DNA of 64,000 nt from Faecalibacterium sp. I4-3-84 (GCF_023347255.1 NZ_CP094466.1:2356001-2420000), one strand, 5' to 3'. Shown: positions 15,558-25,139, counted from the first letter of the stretch. Made by a program: numbers and translations. The notes: a model not told the origin generated them from the letters alone.

Positions 15558-16389
15558 GTTTTTCACCTCTTGTAGATTTGCGTTTGCGGTTGGAGAACAG
15601 CAGCCAGAGCAGCAGCACCAGCAGCAGGGGCAGTGCCATGATGGGAGCTGTGATGATCGGTTCGATCTTGATGGCATCAGCTGTTACACGGATGTGCTTG
15701 AGCTTGTCCGGCGTGGTGATGCGGCGTCCGCGCACCAGCAGGCGGTGCGTGTTGATGCCGTAGGGGGTGCAGGTCATGAGGGTGACGTAATCCTTGCCGT
15801 CCACCACCTTGAGGTTGTCCGTCTCGGTGGGCAGAACGATGGAGATGTTGTCCACCTCGTAGGTGAGTACGCGGTCCAGGATCGTGATGGTAAAGGTATC
15901 GCCCACTTCCAGCTGGTCCAGATTGGTGAACAGCTTGGCGCTGGGCAGGCCGCGGTGGGCCGAAATGACCGCGTGGGTGCTCTGGCCGCCCACCGGCAGG
16001 CTGGTGCCCTCCAAGTGGCCTGCGGCGATCTGCAGCACGCTATCGCTGGTGCCGTGGTAAATGGGCAGCTCTACACCGATCTTTTCAATGGTGATGTAGC
16101 CCATAATGCCGGTGCCGGTCACATCCAGCGTGCTTTCGTAGGTGGGAAAGCGCTGCGGGAAATACAACGCATCCGGGTCTGCGGCGATCTGTGCATTGAA
16201 CGCATCTGCCGCCTCGAAATAGGCGCTGTAGTCGGCATCGGTCAGCTTGTCCACGTCCTCGGCATAGGTGGCCACAGCACGGGACTGATGCAGCTGGTTG
16301 ACGTAATCGCTGAGGGTGGGGTATAACATCACGGATAGACCCACGAAAAAGACGAGGATCAGGATGATGGTGCTTTTGTTCTTTTTCAT
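15544..16389 (-). CDS. srtC: Class C (pilus) sortase
   Basis: This 281-residue transpeptidase joins pilin subunits through their LPXTG signals. An N-terminal membrane helix (about 6-26) and a second one near the C-terminus (about 248-266) are the class C layout. The catalytic residues are H145 (SAHRG), C207 (TLMTCTPYG) and R216 (NTHRLLVRG). A DP pair at 71-72 may form the lid that covers the active site in pilus sortases. It lies between the major and basal pilin genes. Only one sortase is present in the locus, so it probably polymerises all three LPXTG proteins. Confidence 0.95.
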   Translation of the reverse strand: MKKNKSTIILILVFFVGLSVMLYPTLSDYVNQLHQSRAVATYAEDVDKLTDADYSAYFEAADAFNAQIAADPDALYFPQRFPTYESTLDVTGTGIMGYITIEKIGVELPIYHGTSDSVLQIAAGHLEGTSLPVGGQSTHAVISAHRGLPSAKLFTNLDQLEVGDTFTITILDRVLTYEVDNISIVLPTETDNLKVVDGKDYVTLMTCTPYGINTHRLLVRGRRITTPDKLKHIRVTADAIKIEPIITAPIMALPLLLVLLLWLLFSNRKRKSTRGEKHETH

Positions 16390-16423
16390 GGGCTACTCCC
16401 TAATGTTATAAGGATAGGAGCCG

Positions 16424-16439
16424 GGGGCCTTGCGGCCCC
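16424..16439 (-). other. GC hairpin between major pilin and sortase genes
   Basis: GGGGCC-TTGC-GGCCCC has no T tract. Such a hairpin may stabilise the pilin mRNA end or lower read-through into the sortase gene. Its function is inferred from position only. Confidence 0.35.
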
Positions 16440-16470
16440 GCAGTTCCGGGGTGTTGGGGAAAAGGAGAAA

Positions 16471-17940
16471 TTACTTGTTCTCCATGCGCTTCTTGGTGAT
16501 GAGCAGGACTGCTGCAGCCACCATCAGGCCGCCGCCCACGACGTAGAAGATCGTGGTGCCGATGCCACCGGTGGAGGGCAGGGTAGCACCGACGTTGTTG
16601 ACGATGTCGGTAGTCAAAGAACCATCACTTTCTTTGGCGGTAAAGGTGATCTCGCCAGAAGTCATGTTACCGGACAGAGCAGTCAGCTTAGGATCAGCAG
16701 AAGTTTCGTCATGTGTAGCAGTGACCTTAAAGGTCTGGGGAGCGATCGAGTTAAAGCCGGCAGGGGTGATGATCTCTTCGATCTTATACTCGCCGTCATC
16801 CAGACCGACCCAATCAAACTTGGTCTGATCGGGATCTACAATGGTATACTTACCGTCGGCTTCCGTAGCATTGTTGAGACCGACCAGTTTCCAAGTAGAA
16901 TCCTGGCCCTTCTTATACAGTGCAAAAGCAGCACCCTTCAAAGCCTTATCATTGTCGCCATTGATTTTGTTTGCAACGACCTTAAAGGTGAAAACGGTGA
17001 CCTTGTCCTTGGGAGTGGTGGTAGTATCGTTGGAGTTATGAGGGTTGTTAGAGTATCCCAGATATGCCTCGTTGGGGTTGCCCGCGGAGCCAATAACAGC
17101 ATGCTCGTTCAGCGTGGATTTGTACTCAACAGCGACCTCAGCGTTTGCAGCTGCATCGGAGATCTTTTTCAGATCGTTAATCACAACATGGAAGGTGCAG
17201 CCATCGTCCGGGTCGGTTACAACAGTGTAGTCAGAAGCCTTCAGCTCGTTGCCAGCAACAGTAACCTTGACAGTACCGGGTTTAAAGGTCAGACCTGCAG
17301 ACTGTTCATCGTGGAATACGAACTTGTAAGTGGTATAATCATCAAAGTTGCTTGCAATCTTTGCAGTCAGCTTGAAAGGAACATCATCGCCGATGTCATG
17401 GTCAGCGCTGTCCTGCCAGTTGGTGGTAGTGCCGTCAGTGTCGTTGGCATCCTTGACTTTCTTTTCCAGAGCGGGCTTATCACCCTTCGGTTCAACCGTA
17501 ACATCCTTAACAACTGCCAGAATAAAGCTGGTGTAGGTTTCATTATCGCCTACGGTATCATTCTTGATCAGATAATAACCGGCAGCCAGACCGGAGATCT
17601 TGCCGTCAGCGTAACTGCCGGAAGCCTCACCAAGATACTTGCTTACTTCCTTAGCAAAAACCTTGGCGGAAGCATCGTTAGTGAGGGTGGCAGCTCTGTC
17701 TTTAGCACTGCCGAGATCAGTTTTACCAGCCTCGGTGACACCAGTACCCCAAACAATGTTGGACAGAATCTTGCCCTCGAGATCGCCGGAGAAAATCTGG
17801 TAAGCTTTATAAGTGCCAACGGGATTGTTAATGGTAATAGTGTAAGTGTTATCATCTGCAAACGCGGGTACTGCCATGGCACACAGCATGGCAACTGCCA
17901 GCAGTGCGGCCAGCAGCTTTTTGATTACTTTCTTCATCAT
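16471..17940 (-). CDS. Major pilin (SpaA/fimbrial type, LPSTG)
   Basis: The protein has 489 residues with a signal peptide ending in VPAFADD. An N-terminal domain (about 30-150) is followed by a segment KPALEKKVKD, a candidate pilin motif whose lysine forms the inter-subunit bond. Two further Ig-like domains follow. The last contains the E-box YKIEEIITPAG, which normally promotes an internal Lys-Asn isopeptide bond. The C-terminus is LPSTGG, a hydrophobic helix and KKRMENK. Two in-frame ATG codons lie at the start (17940 and 17937). It sits directly ahead of the sortase gene and is the most probable shaft subunit. Confidence 0.9.
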   Translation of the reverse strand: MMKKVIKKLLAALLAVAMLCAMAVPAFADDNTYTITINNPVGTYKAYQIFSGDLEGKILSNIVWGTGVTEAGKTDLGSAKDRAATLTNDASAKVFAKEVSKYLGEASGSYADGKISGLAAGYYLIKNDTVGDNETYTSFILAVVKDVTVEPKGDKPALEKKVKDANDTDGTTTNWQDSADHDIGDDVPFKLTAKIASNFDDYTTYKFVFHDEQSAGLTFKPGTVKVTVAGNELKASDYTVVTDPDDGCTFHVVINDLKKISDAAANAEVAVEYKSTLNEHAVIGSAGNPNEAYLGYSNNPHNSNDTTTTPKDKVTVFTFKVVANKINGDNDKALKGAAFALYKKGQDSTWKLVGLNNATEADGKYTIVDPDQTKFDWVGLDDGEYKIEEIITPAGFNSIAPQTFKVTATHDETSADPKLTALSGNMTSGEITFTAKESDGSLTTDIVNNVGATLPSTGGIGTTIFYVVGGGLMVAAAVLLITKKRMENK

Positions 17941-18043
17941 GATTTGCGAAAATCTCCTTTCAAGTTTTTCTGATTCCTATTTTCAGGGTCTGCTTCCGGC
18001 GCAGAATCAATTTTGCCGCCGTGTCAGGAAGGATGCAGGCTTT

Positions 18044-21000
18044 TTAACGTTCCCTCCTCTCGCGTCTGCGCTTTCTGCAAACCCCGCACACCAGAGCGGC
18101 AAGCATCAGCGCGCCGCCGCCTGCTGTATACAGTTTGGTACCGGCCCCGCCGGTAGAGGGAAGTACGTAGCCGCCGGACTCTTCGGCGGTGTTGGTGATG
18201 ACGATGGTATCGCCGTTGCCGTTGCTGCCGGTGTTCTTGCCCAGCGCAAAGGATGCACCGGCCTCCAGAGCTTCGTTGTTCAGCGTGTAGGACACGGTGT
18301 AACCTTCTACGGACATCTCTTTTATAGTATAAGTGATGCCGTCGTCAATCTCAAGGTTTTCAAAATGGGCAGACCAGCCATTTCTGCTGTTCAGCGTAAC
18401 TTTGCCGACTTCGGTGTCGGTCGTGCCGGTGATGGGAGTACCGCCAGCAGTCGTATAGAAATCGCCGCCATTGTAATAAACTTTTGTGCTCTTGATTGTA
18501 ATGTCGGAGATGATATTGCTGATTTTATAAATCGGTTTTCCATCCGGAGCGCTCTCGCCAGTAGCCGTTATTGCTACTCCAGCATCCAACCAGTTTTGAT
18601 AATTTTGAGACCATACTGTGACGTAGACATCACCGCCGTCATTGATATTTTTGGCAAAAACCTTTGTACCTGAACCATCATCAAGCTGCAGAAGAATACG
18701 GTGGCCGGGGTTCGCCACATGCTTCGTCAGTGTGACCACGATCTCCGGAAGCTTCGATGTATCCGTGATATCGGTGCCATCAAAGTTCTTCCACGCCTTC
18801 TTGACCAGCAGGTCGCCTTCCTTCACATAGTCCGGGTTACGGGCATTATTGCGGTAGAAGGTGAAGTTGCGGTAGACGCCCTCTTCAACGGTGTAGACGG
18901 TGACAAGATTCTCGCCAACGCTCGCAGCCGCCGGGATGGGGTTCGCGTTCAGGTTCGTTGTGATGTAGAAGTAGTACGGCGTGTTCGGCGTCGGCAGCAG
19001 ATAACCAGCGGGGGCCTCCGTCTCAGTCAGCTCGTAGAGCCTGTTGCGGATCAGGCCGCCCAGCGTCTTGCTGCCGGTTGCATCGGTCGTAAAGCTGCTG
19101 ACTTCCTTCCAACCAGAACTGGGGTCATACATTTTCAGCGTAAATACTGCACCGGCCAGAGGATTGCCCTGGTTGCCGGAGTACTTCATCACGGTCAGGC
19201 GGTCGGCATTGTAGTCCAGACCGCTGGTGGAACCGGAAGAGAAGCTGGCACTGCTGCCCTTATCCTCCGTCTTCCATTTACCGCCGAGCCGCACCTTATT
19301 GGTAAAGGTGAACGTACCATCCACCTTCACATCATTCAGAGTATCCCTGACGAGATACGTGACTACCAACACACGCGGCGTGCGGTCCGGTACCTTGGTC
19401 CAGAATTTGATATCACCGTTGCTATCAGGCCTTGTGTAATAATGAGAGGTGTCGATTGCGCTCTGACTATCCACACGCTGCAAGCCATCACCGATCGGAT
19501 TTGTTGCCACCAGCGAGCCGTCCTCCTGCCGCTCGGCTTCAAATACGGTAATGTCTTCCAGAGAGACATAGCCTCTCCGCAGGTCATTGGGGACGGACAA
19601 TTTATCCTCAAGCTCCAGATCAGAGTCATCCGGGGAAAGCTTCGAGCCGTCCGGGTTGACCTCGATGGTATAGCTCAGCAGGTTGGTGCTGCTGTCGAAC
19701 TGGCCATGTTTGCCAACCACATTGCGGGTGACCGTCTGGGTGAAGTCCGTCTCCTGCGTTGTTCCATCATGGGAGAAGGAAACGTCATTGACAAAATCCT
19801 TCGTGGCCTGATCGTTCTTGCAGAAATCGCTATTCGGGTCAAGGGTGGTTTTGTAGGTCAGTATGATTTTTGCAGCGGGTCCCTCGGTGTTCTGATAGGC
19901 GCTTTCTTCAAAAACGATCTGCAGGACCGTCCGGCCATCTGTGCCCTCGAAGACGGAGATGGTATAATCTTTACCTTCCACAGGTGTCGGATAACGACCG
20001 TTGAAGCCCAGCGTTACGCTTGCGCGGTCCAGCAGCAGCCCTGCCGGGAGCTTGTCCTGCACAGTCCACTTGCCCTTAGAGCCCTTGATCAATCCCTCAT
20101 TGTTCAGCACAACAGTCCACGGAATCTCATCGCCGACGCCGATCGTAATGTTATCTTTGCCGGTCATATTCCAGTTGGCGCCGTACTTGATCAGCGTTTT
20201 CCACAGGTCTTCCACGTTGTGGATGTGCTGCGAGGCACTGGCATCCTGCCGGTGGCCATCCTTCACGATGTAGCACTTATTTGTGATATTGGCATACTCG
20301 CCCAGCCGGCTTGTATCGACTGTGGTTTTGTACTTGATCGTCACCGGTCCATGAATGTCCGCACTGCCGAAATCGATCTTGAACAGGCCGCATTCCGCGC
20401 CGCTAGTTATCTCGCTGTATGTGCTGATGGTCACCTGATTCGTCACATCGACCTGATTTTTATCCAGAACCTGAATATCGTTCAGATCAATGCTTTGCAG
20501 GTTGACATGCTGACTATCAAGATAGACCGTATCACTATAGTCGTAGTAAACATAACCGTTCAGGTTATCCACATTGATTGTGGACTTCCAGTTAAGGGTG
20601 GCCTTGTTTCCGGCGACCGTGGGATCGCCGTCAGCTTCCTTCTTCAGGACTTCATCCTTCAGATCCACGCTGCCGGTATCCTCGCCATGGAGATTATCAC
20701 CATCGATAATGCCTGTGTTGGACACCGTGAGGCCCTCTAGCGGGATGTCTGCAGTGACTTTGGTCTTGTAGGTGATGGTATAGCTGTTGTATCCGTCAGC
20801 CAGATCATAGCTGAGGGTCGCTCCGTTGATCGCCGGAGCTGCACCCTTTATCGTGCCGCCATTTTCTTTGACCGTGAAACTGCCATCCACATACTCCTGA
20901 CCGCCTTCGATCGTATCAGTGAACTTTGCCTTCTGCAGATAGCGCTTGGCGTCGCCGCTGTTCAGCTTGACCGTCCATGTAATAATGGTATCACCATTTT

Positions 21001-23428
21001 TGTCGGTACTGGCCTTGCCGGATTTTTCAATCAGCTTTGTCGAGGTAGACGTCTTCTCGTCGCTGGAATGGCTCTCGTCATCCTTGCGCATGCTGATCTT
21101 GTTCTGCACGTCGCCGATCTCGTCCGCAGATACGCCAAAGTTTTCCTTTTCGACGCGATAGGTGATGGTATATTTGCCAGCCTGGATCGTCTTGCCCTCT
21201 TCACCGATCGTGAGCGTCTTTCCGTTTCCGCTGGTCGAATCAGCCCAACTGATTTTGACGTTGCTGGAATCGATCTGGAGACTGCTGTCTACATAATCGA
21301 ACCCGTTGCTGGTCAACACATCCTCCATCGTGAGCGGACCAGTCATGTCCTGCTTGACATCCAGCGTGACCGTATAATCAATGGTGGCTTTCTTCTTTTC
21401 CTCGTCGTAGGTAAGCTTTCCAGCTTTCTTATTCAGCGAGAACTTGTTCTCAGAAGGCTGCGGCTCTTCGTCCTTTTTGATCGTGATCTCAATATTCTTG
21501 CCGTTGACGGTAATGATCTTCTTTTCGCCTTCCTCCGTCACGGAAGATTCGTCCCACTGGAACTCGAAGGAGACATCGCCCTTGATTTTGGTATTCTCCA
21601 GTTCGTGCTGTTCGATGTACTCCTGATCATAATTCAGGACAACGACCCAGCGGCCATCCACCTCTTTAAAGGAATACTTACCGGAGACACCGGAGACACC
21701 GCCCAGATAATCCGAATCCTTGATGTCACCACCCTTCAGCATGGAGCAGTCGATACCTTCCGGCAGCGGGATATAGGCAAAATAGCTGCCGTCCGAACCC
21801 TTTTCAAGTGCAGTGACCGGGATTTCTTTGAACTCAAACTCTGCCTGCACAGAGTCCGAAGTGGTAAAGTCCGTTGCCGGTATCCAGCTGTTGCCATCCT
21901 TCTTGCGGATTGCAAAGTCGTAAACATAGCCGGTGATATCGCCGGACTGCACTGCAGCATCCGCGCTCTCCTCGGCCTGCACAGATGCCACGGGGATCAC
22001 GCCGGTGAGCTGGGACAGCGCAAGGGACACCTCGGACACCTTGCCGTCCACGTTGCCGGAGATGACCGTCAGCGTGCCGGAAGCTTCGTCCACAGCCGAC
22101 ACGATGCCCACGGTCTCACACGAGACAGTGCGCTCTTCGGTCTGCGGCTCGGCCGCTGCCGGGGCGCTCAAAGCCTGCAGCAGCTCGGTGTCAGCATCCG
22201 GGGAAAGGTCCTCGATCTGCGGCTCGTCTGCCACAGCGACCGTCTCGGTCGTGGTGGCGTTATAGAACACGATATCACCGGGCTGCAGGCCAGTAACAGA
22301 CATGTCTGCGTCCATTTCATAGGCCGCAATGTCGCTGTCCGGGTCCAGCAGATAACCGGTGGAACGCAGCTCGCTGCGCAGGGCCAGCGTACTGGCGCGC
22401 TGCGGGATCGCGCTCTGCGGGATATTTGCATAGTTCAGGCAGTAGGACAGGAACATCACGTCCCACTCGCCGTAGGGGTTGCCGTACCACTGGCCGTAGC
22501 GGGTGTAGTAGCGCAGGGTCTCGCCGTCATCGGTGTCAAGCTTGAAATTTTTCTCGCTCTGCTCATAGCCCAGTTGACCCTGTGCCACGGTGAGCAGGTC
22601 TTCGTTCCACATGCCGGTCAGGGCCGTGCCAGTCTTGTCCAGCCAGTCATCCTCGTCCTGCGTGCCGTCCAGCGGGTCGGACAGGCAGTTCACCGTGTGG
22701 TGATGCTCCGGCAGGCCGCAGACCAGCACTTCCTCGTAGCAGGCATCGGTGTGGTGGTGCACCGGGGTCTCGGTTACAGGATCGACCACCACGGGCTTTG
22801 CGGCCACCGGCTCCTCAAACAGGGCCACCGGGTCATAATCGGGGTTCACTTCTTCTACAAGCTCGCCCTCTTCCAGACCGCACACCAGCTCATAGGTGGT
22901 GGTGTAGCAGCTGTCGTCGTGGGTGTGCTCGAACAGATCACAGATCAGGCTGCCGTCCTCAGGGTCAAAGCAGTCGTCGGTGTGGGTGTGCTCTTCTTCC
23001 AGGCAGGTCAGCTCCTGCACTTCCTGGTAGCAGTCGTCGGTGTGCTCATGGGGCACAAAGATGTACTCCGGCTCTGCGGAATAGGCTGCAATGCCGGGAT
23101 CATCCGCATCCACGCCGAACGCATCATCATCCATGCCGAACGTATCATCAAAAGACATGCCGTCGTCCGTCATGGTGGCGTTCCAGTCCTCCGGTTCGCC
23201 TTCCTCATAGCCGCACACCAGCTGCTTTTCATAGCAGGCAGCGGTGTGCTCGTGCTCCAGCTCGCCGCACAGATATTCGGCCGTTTTGGCAATGCCCACG
23301 CCGTGCAGCTGCCAGTTCACGAACAGGCTGGTGGTAAGCGCCAGTGCCAGCAGCAGCGCAGTATAGCGTCTGGCGCGCTGGTGGTTCCGACGGAACTTTT
23401 CCTGATATTCTTTCACAATATCCCGCAT
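18044..23428 (-). CDS. Giant LPSTG adhesin, likely pilus tip protein
   Basis: This 1794-residue protein has an N-terminal hydrophobic segment (about 22-40). Residues 54-250 hold six His/Cys modules of the form HxHTxxCY...CG, unusual outside this type of protein. Residues about 278-500 resemble a CHAP amidase domain of clostridial surface proteins (YTRYGQWYGNPYG.W), but the Cys after W is D323, and the His before VGIV is Thr. A long run of repeated Ig-like adhesin domains follows (about 550-1740). LPSTGG at about 1756 and an Arg-rich tail end the protein. As the first and largest LPXTG gene of the operon it fits a tip adhesin. The ligand is unknown. Confidence 0.85.
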   Translation of the reverse strand: MRDIVKEYQEKFRRNHQRARRYTALLLALALTTSLFVNWQLHGVGIAKTAEYLCGELEHEHTAACYEKQLVCGYEEGEPEDWNATMTDDGMSFDDTFGMDDDAFGVDADDPGIAAYSAEPEYIFVPHEHTDDCYQEVQELTCLEEEHTHTDDCFDPEDGSLICDLFEHTHDDSCYTTTYELVCGLEEGELVEEVNPDYDPVALFEEPVAAKPVVVDPVTETPVHHHTDACYEEVLVCGLPEHHHTVNCLSDPLDGTQDEDDWLDKTGTALTGMWNEDLLTVAQGQLGYEQSEKNFKLDTDDGETLRYYTRYGQWYGNPYGEWDVMFLSYCLNYANIPQSAIPQRASTLALRSELRSTGYLLDPDSDIAAYEMDADMSVTGLQPGDIVFYNATTTETVAVADEPQIEDLSPDADTELLQALSAPAAAEPQTEERTVSCETVGIVSAVDEASGTLTVISGNVDGKVSEVSLALSQLTGVIPVASVQAEESADAAVQSGDITGYVYDFAIRKKDGNSWIPATDFTTSDSVQAEFEFKEIPVTALEKGSDGSYFAYIPLPEGIDCSMLKGGDIKDSDYLGGVSGVSGKYSFKEVDGRWVVVLNYDQEYIEQHELENTKIKGDVSFEFQWDESSVTEEGEKKIITVNGKNIEITIKKDEEPQPSENKFSLNKKAGKLTYDEEKKKATIDYTVTLDVKQDMTGPLTMEDVLTSNGFDYVDSSLQIDSSNVKISWADSTSGNGKTLTIGEEGKTIQAGKYTITYRVEKENFGVSADEIGDVQNKISMRKDDESHSSDEKTSTSTKLIEKSGKASTDKNGDTIITWTVKLNSGDAKRYLQKAKFTDTIEGGQEYVDGSFTVKENGGTIKGAAPAINGATLSYDLADGYNSYTITYKTKVTADIPLEGLTVSNTGIIDGDNLHGEDTGSVDLKDEVLKKEADGDPTVAGNKATLNWKSTINVDNLNGYVYYDYSDTVYLDSQHVNLQSIDLNDIQVLDKNQVDVTNQVTISTYSEITSGAECGLFKIDFGSADIHGPVTIKYKTTVDTSRLGEYANITNKCYIVKDGHRQDASASQHIHNVEDLWKTLIKYGANWNMTGKDNITIGVGDEIPWTVVLNNEGLIKGSKGKWTVQDKLPAGLLLDRASVTLGFNGRYPTPVEGKDYTISVFEGTDGRTVLQIVFEESAYQNTEGPAAKIILTYKTTLDPNSDFCKNDQATKDFVNDVSFSHDGTTQETDFTQTVTRNVVGKHGQFDSSTNLLSYTIEVNPDGSKLSPDDSDLELEDKLSVPNDLRRGYVSLEDITVFEAERQEDGSLVATNPIGDGLQRVDSQSAIDTSHYYTRPDSNGDIKFWTKVPDRTPRVLVVTYLVRDTLNDVKVDGTFTFTNKVRLGGKWKTEDKGSSASFSSGSTSGLDYNADRLTVMKYSGNQGNPLAGAVFTLKMYDPSSGWKEVSSFTTDATGSKTLGGLIRNRLYELTETEAPAGYLLPTPNTPYYFYITTNLNANPIPAAASVGENLVTVYTVEEGVYRNFTFYRNNARNPDYVKEGDLLVKKAWKNFDGTDITDTSKLPEIVVTLTKHVANPGHRILLQLDDGSGTKVFAKNINDGGDVYVTVWSQNYQNWLDAGVAITATGESAPDGKPIYKISNIISDITIKSTKVYYNGGDFYTTAGGTPITGTTDTEVGKVTLNSRNGWSAHFENLEIDDGITYTIKEMSVEGYTVSYTLNNEALEAGASFALGKNTGSNGNGDTIVITNTAEESGGYVLPSTGGAGTKLYTAGGGALMLAALVCGVCRKRRRERRER

Positions 23429-23443
23429 GATTCCTAAACCTCC

Positions 23444-24034
23444 TTAGGGGATCAACCAGAAGCTGGATAAGGGCCATACCCGCAAAAAAACCTTGCCCAC
23501 GATCTGACTTTTTTCCACACAGCCGATCACACTGCTGCGGCTGTCAATGGAGGTGGCCCGATGGTCACCCAGTACGAAATACCGGTTTTCCGGCACCTGA
23601 TAGGGAAATTTGATGTCGCATTCGCCCAGAGCCAGTTCATCTACATAGGGCTCATCCAGCGTCTGGCCGTTCACAGTGACCACACCGTCCTCGTCCAGTT
23701 CGATCACATCACCGGGCAGGCCGATGATGCGTTTGAGCAGAAGTTTGTTCTGCCAGTAAAATCCGCAAAGGTCGCCGGTCTTCATGTCGCTGCCTTTGAC
23801 CAGCAGAATGATGTCCCGGTCCTGCAGAGTGGGGTTCATGCTGTCGCCGGAGACCTGCAGCACCGGCAGAAACAGGGTGGCCACCAGCACGGCAACGGCC
23901 GCGACCACCAGCAGCGTGTAGACCGTGCTGCGCAGCACCCGCATATAACGGCTGCGGTAGGCCAGACGTTCGCGCTCTGCTTCCACCTCTGCTGTGGATG
24001 GAATGGGCGTGAACCTGATCTTTTGCTCTTTCAT
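23444..24034 (-). CDS. lepB: Signal peptidase I of the pilus locus
   Basis: This 196-residue membrane peptidase has one helix (about 36-58), catalytic Ser65 in SGDSMNPTL, general base Lys101 in LLLKRIIGLPGD, and the GDHRATSIDSR box. Many pilus operons carry their own signal peptidase for pilin export. Its ATG overlaps the end of the upstream coiled-coil gene by four bases, and 15 bases separate it from the adhesin gene. The cytoplasmic N-terminal extension of about 30 residues is basic and acidic, longer than in housekeeping LepB. Confidence 0.93.
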   Translation of the reverse strand: MKEQKIRFTPIPSTAEVEAERERLAYRSRYMRVLRSTVYTLLVVAAVAVLVATLFLPVLQVSGDSMNPTLQDRDIILLVKGSDMKTGDLCGFYWQNKLLLKRIIGLPGDVIELDEDGVVTVNGQTLDEPYVDELALGECDIKFPYQVPENRYFVLGDHRATSIDSRSSVIGCVEKSQIVGKVFLRVWPLSSFWLIP

Positions 24035-24573
24035 TTGGCACGCTCCTCCGGCAGGAATTCCGTGCTGTGATAGCCGTCCAGCAGTTCGCTGGCCCGGTGG
24101 TCAAAAGCGGCCCAGCGCTGTTGGATCTCCTGCTGCGTCCGGGCAAGCATTGCCTTGCAGTCCGCTTCGGTCTGGGCGCGCTTGCGTGCGGCGGCTTCCA
24201 CTTCCGCGTCGCACTGCTGCTGGGTGCGGGCCTTCAGGTTCGCGGCCTCAGTCTGTGCCTGTGCAAGGATCTGCTGGGCTTCGGCTTCCGCCTGAGCGCG
24301 CAGAGCGCTGGCGGCGGCATTGGTGTTTTTGTTTGCTGCGTGCACCGATGCAACGTATTCATCGGCCGCAGCCTGCGCCGCTTCAAACACCTTGTTCAGC
24401 TCCAGTGCAGCCTGCGCAATGGAACCTGCGTTTTCAATATGGATCTGCCGTTCCTGCAGCTGGGCAGACAGGGCAGCGTTTTCTGCCCGGAGCTGGTCCT
24501 CGCTCTGCTTGAGCGCCAGAATGATCTCGACTAATTCGGTGCGGCGCATGTGCCGCAGTTCACGGTCCGGCAT
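24031..24573 (-). CDS. Coiled-coil protein at the head of the pilus operon
   Basis: I chose the ATG at 24573 (180 residues), with GGGAG twelve bases ahead, over a TTG at 24594. Residues about 15-165 are almost wholly Ala, Gln and Glu with charged heptads (KQSEDQLRAENAALSAQL), a long coiled coil reminiscent of DivIVA-like or ATP synthase b-like helices. There is no signal peptide or membrane helix, so it should be cytoplasmic. Similar genes occur ahead of signal peptidase genes in clostridial pilus loci; a scaffold role for the export site is my inference. It couples by overlap to lepB. Confidence 0.65.
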   Translation of the reverse strand: MPDRELRHMRRTELVEIILALKQSEDQLRAENAALSAQLQERQIHIENAGSIAQAALELNKVFEAAQAAADEYVASVHAANKNTNAAASALRAQAEAEAQQILAQAQTEAANLKARTQQQCDAEVEAAARKRAQTEADCKAMLARTQQEIQQRWAAFDHRASELLDGYHSTEFLPEERAK

Positions 24574-24615
24574 AATGATCGATTTCTCCCGCAAAAAGTG
24601 GTCGGATCAGGCGAA

Positions 24616-24645
24616 CGAAAACTTTCGACAAATACGAAAATTTCG
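24616..24645. promoter_or_regulatory. Paired CGAAA/TTTCG palindromes ahead of the pilus operon
   Basis: CGAAAACTTTCG (24616-24627) and CGAAAATTTCG (24635-24645) share half-sites, and a TTTTCG follows near 24673. Their centres lie 18-19 bases apart, about two helical turns. They fall in the leader just ahead of the first gene and look like a dimeric regulator's operators. Confidence 0.4.
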
Positions 24646-24808
24646 CACCACAAAACCACATTTGATATATCAGTTTTCGGCGTGACAACGCCAGTTTGAT
24701 GAATGAACTTCTACCCTGTATGTTAGCACAGCATGCGCAACAGAAGCGTAACAAAAATGCTTTTTCTGTGCATTTTTTTGCCAAAGAATAAAAAAATTGT
24801 TTCCTTTG

Positions 24809-24824
24809 ATGTAAACGATTACGT
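24809..24824. promoter_or_regulatory. cre-like catabolite site
   Basis: ATGTAAACGATTACGT fits the CcpA consensus WTGNAANCGNWNNCWW at all positions but one. It lies about 235 bases ahead of the coiled-coil gene, and the region has no other gene. It suggests carbon-source control of the pilus operon. The 24595-24917 gap otherwise holds only AT-rich leader sequence. Confidence 0.45.
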
Positions 24825-24850
24825 CGGATACACCGGACTGAAAATGCATT

Positions 24851-24890
24851 AAAAACAAAAAGAACTGTCCCCACAACGGAAACAGTTCTT
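24851..24890 (-). terminator. Terminator of the double-glycine peptide gene
   Basis: AAGAACTGT (24860-24868) pairs with ACAGTTCTT (24882-24890). On the minus strand it runs into TTTTTGTTTTT. Confidence 0.85.
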
Positions 24891-24917
24891 GAAAAACAGA
24901 TGAAAATAGAAGCCGGA

Positions 24918-25139
24918 TCAGAAGCTCTTCAGCAGATCGCCCAGAGTCAGGAAGGACTGGTAGATCACGTTGACATTGTTGATGATGGAGCTTGCACCGG
25001 AGAAGATACGGGCAATGGCGTTGAACACCTTACCGATATTCAGGAAGCTGTTGTAAGCGTCGCTGGCACCACCGTCCAGATAGACCATTTCCTCTTCGCT
25101 GATGGAGGCATAGTTTGCAGGCAGTTTCATAGTAGACAT
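24918..25139 (-). CDS. Small double-glycine-leader peptide (bacteriocin-like)
   Basis: The 73-residue peptide starts at an ATG with AAAGGA. Its leader ends in ISEEEMVYLDGG, the pattern of double-glycine leaders cut by C39-peptidase ABC exporters. The predicted core of about 48 residues begins ASDAYNSF and is amphipathic, with many small residues and Ile/Val. This fits class II bacteriocins or signalling peptides. No exporter, immunity or modification gene is in view, so it may use a system elsewhere. It has its own terminator, which separates it from the pilus operon. Confidence 0.6.
   Translation of the reverse strand: MSTMKLPANYASISEEEMVYLDGGASDAYNSFLNIGKVFNAIARIFSGASSIINNVNVIYQSFLTLGDLLKSF

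Noticed and set aside
21068-23437. Long plus-strand frame opposite the adhesin gene
   Set aside because: Antisense shadow of the repeated adhesin coding sequence, with no start signal.
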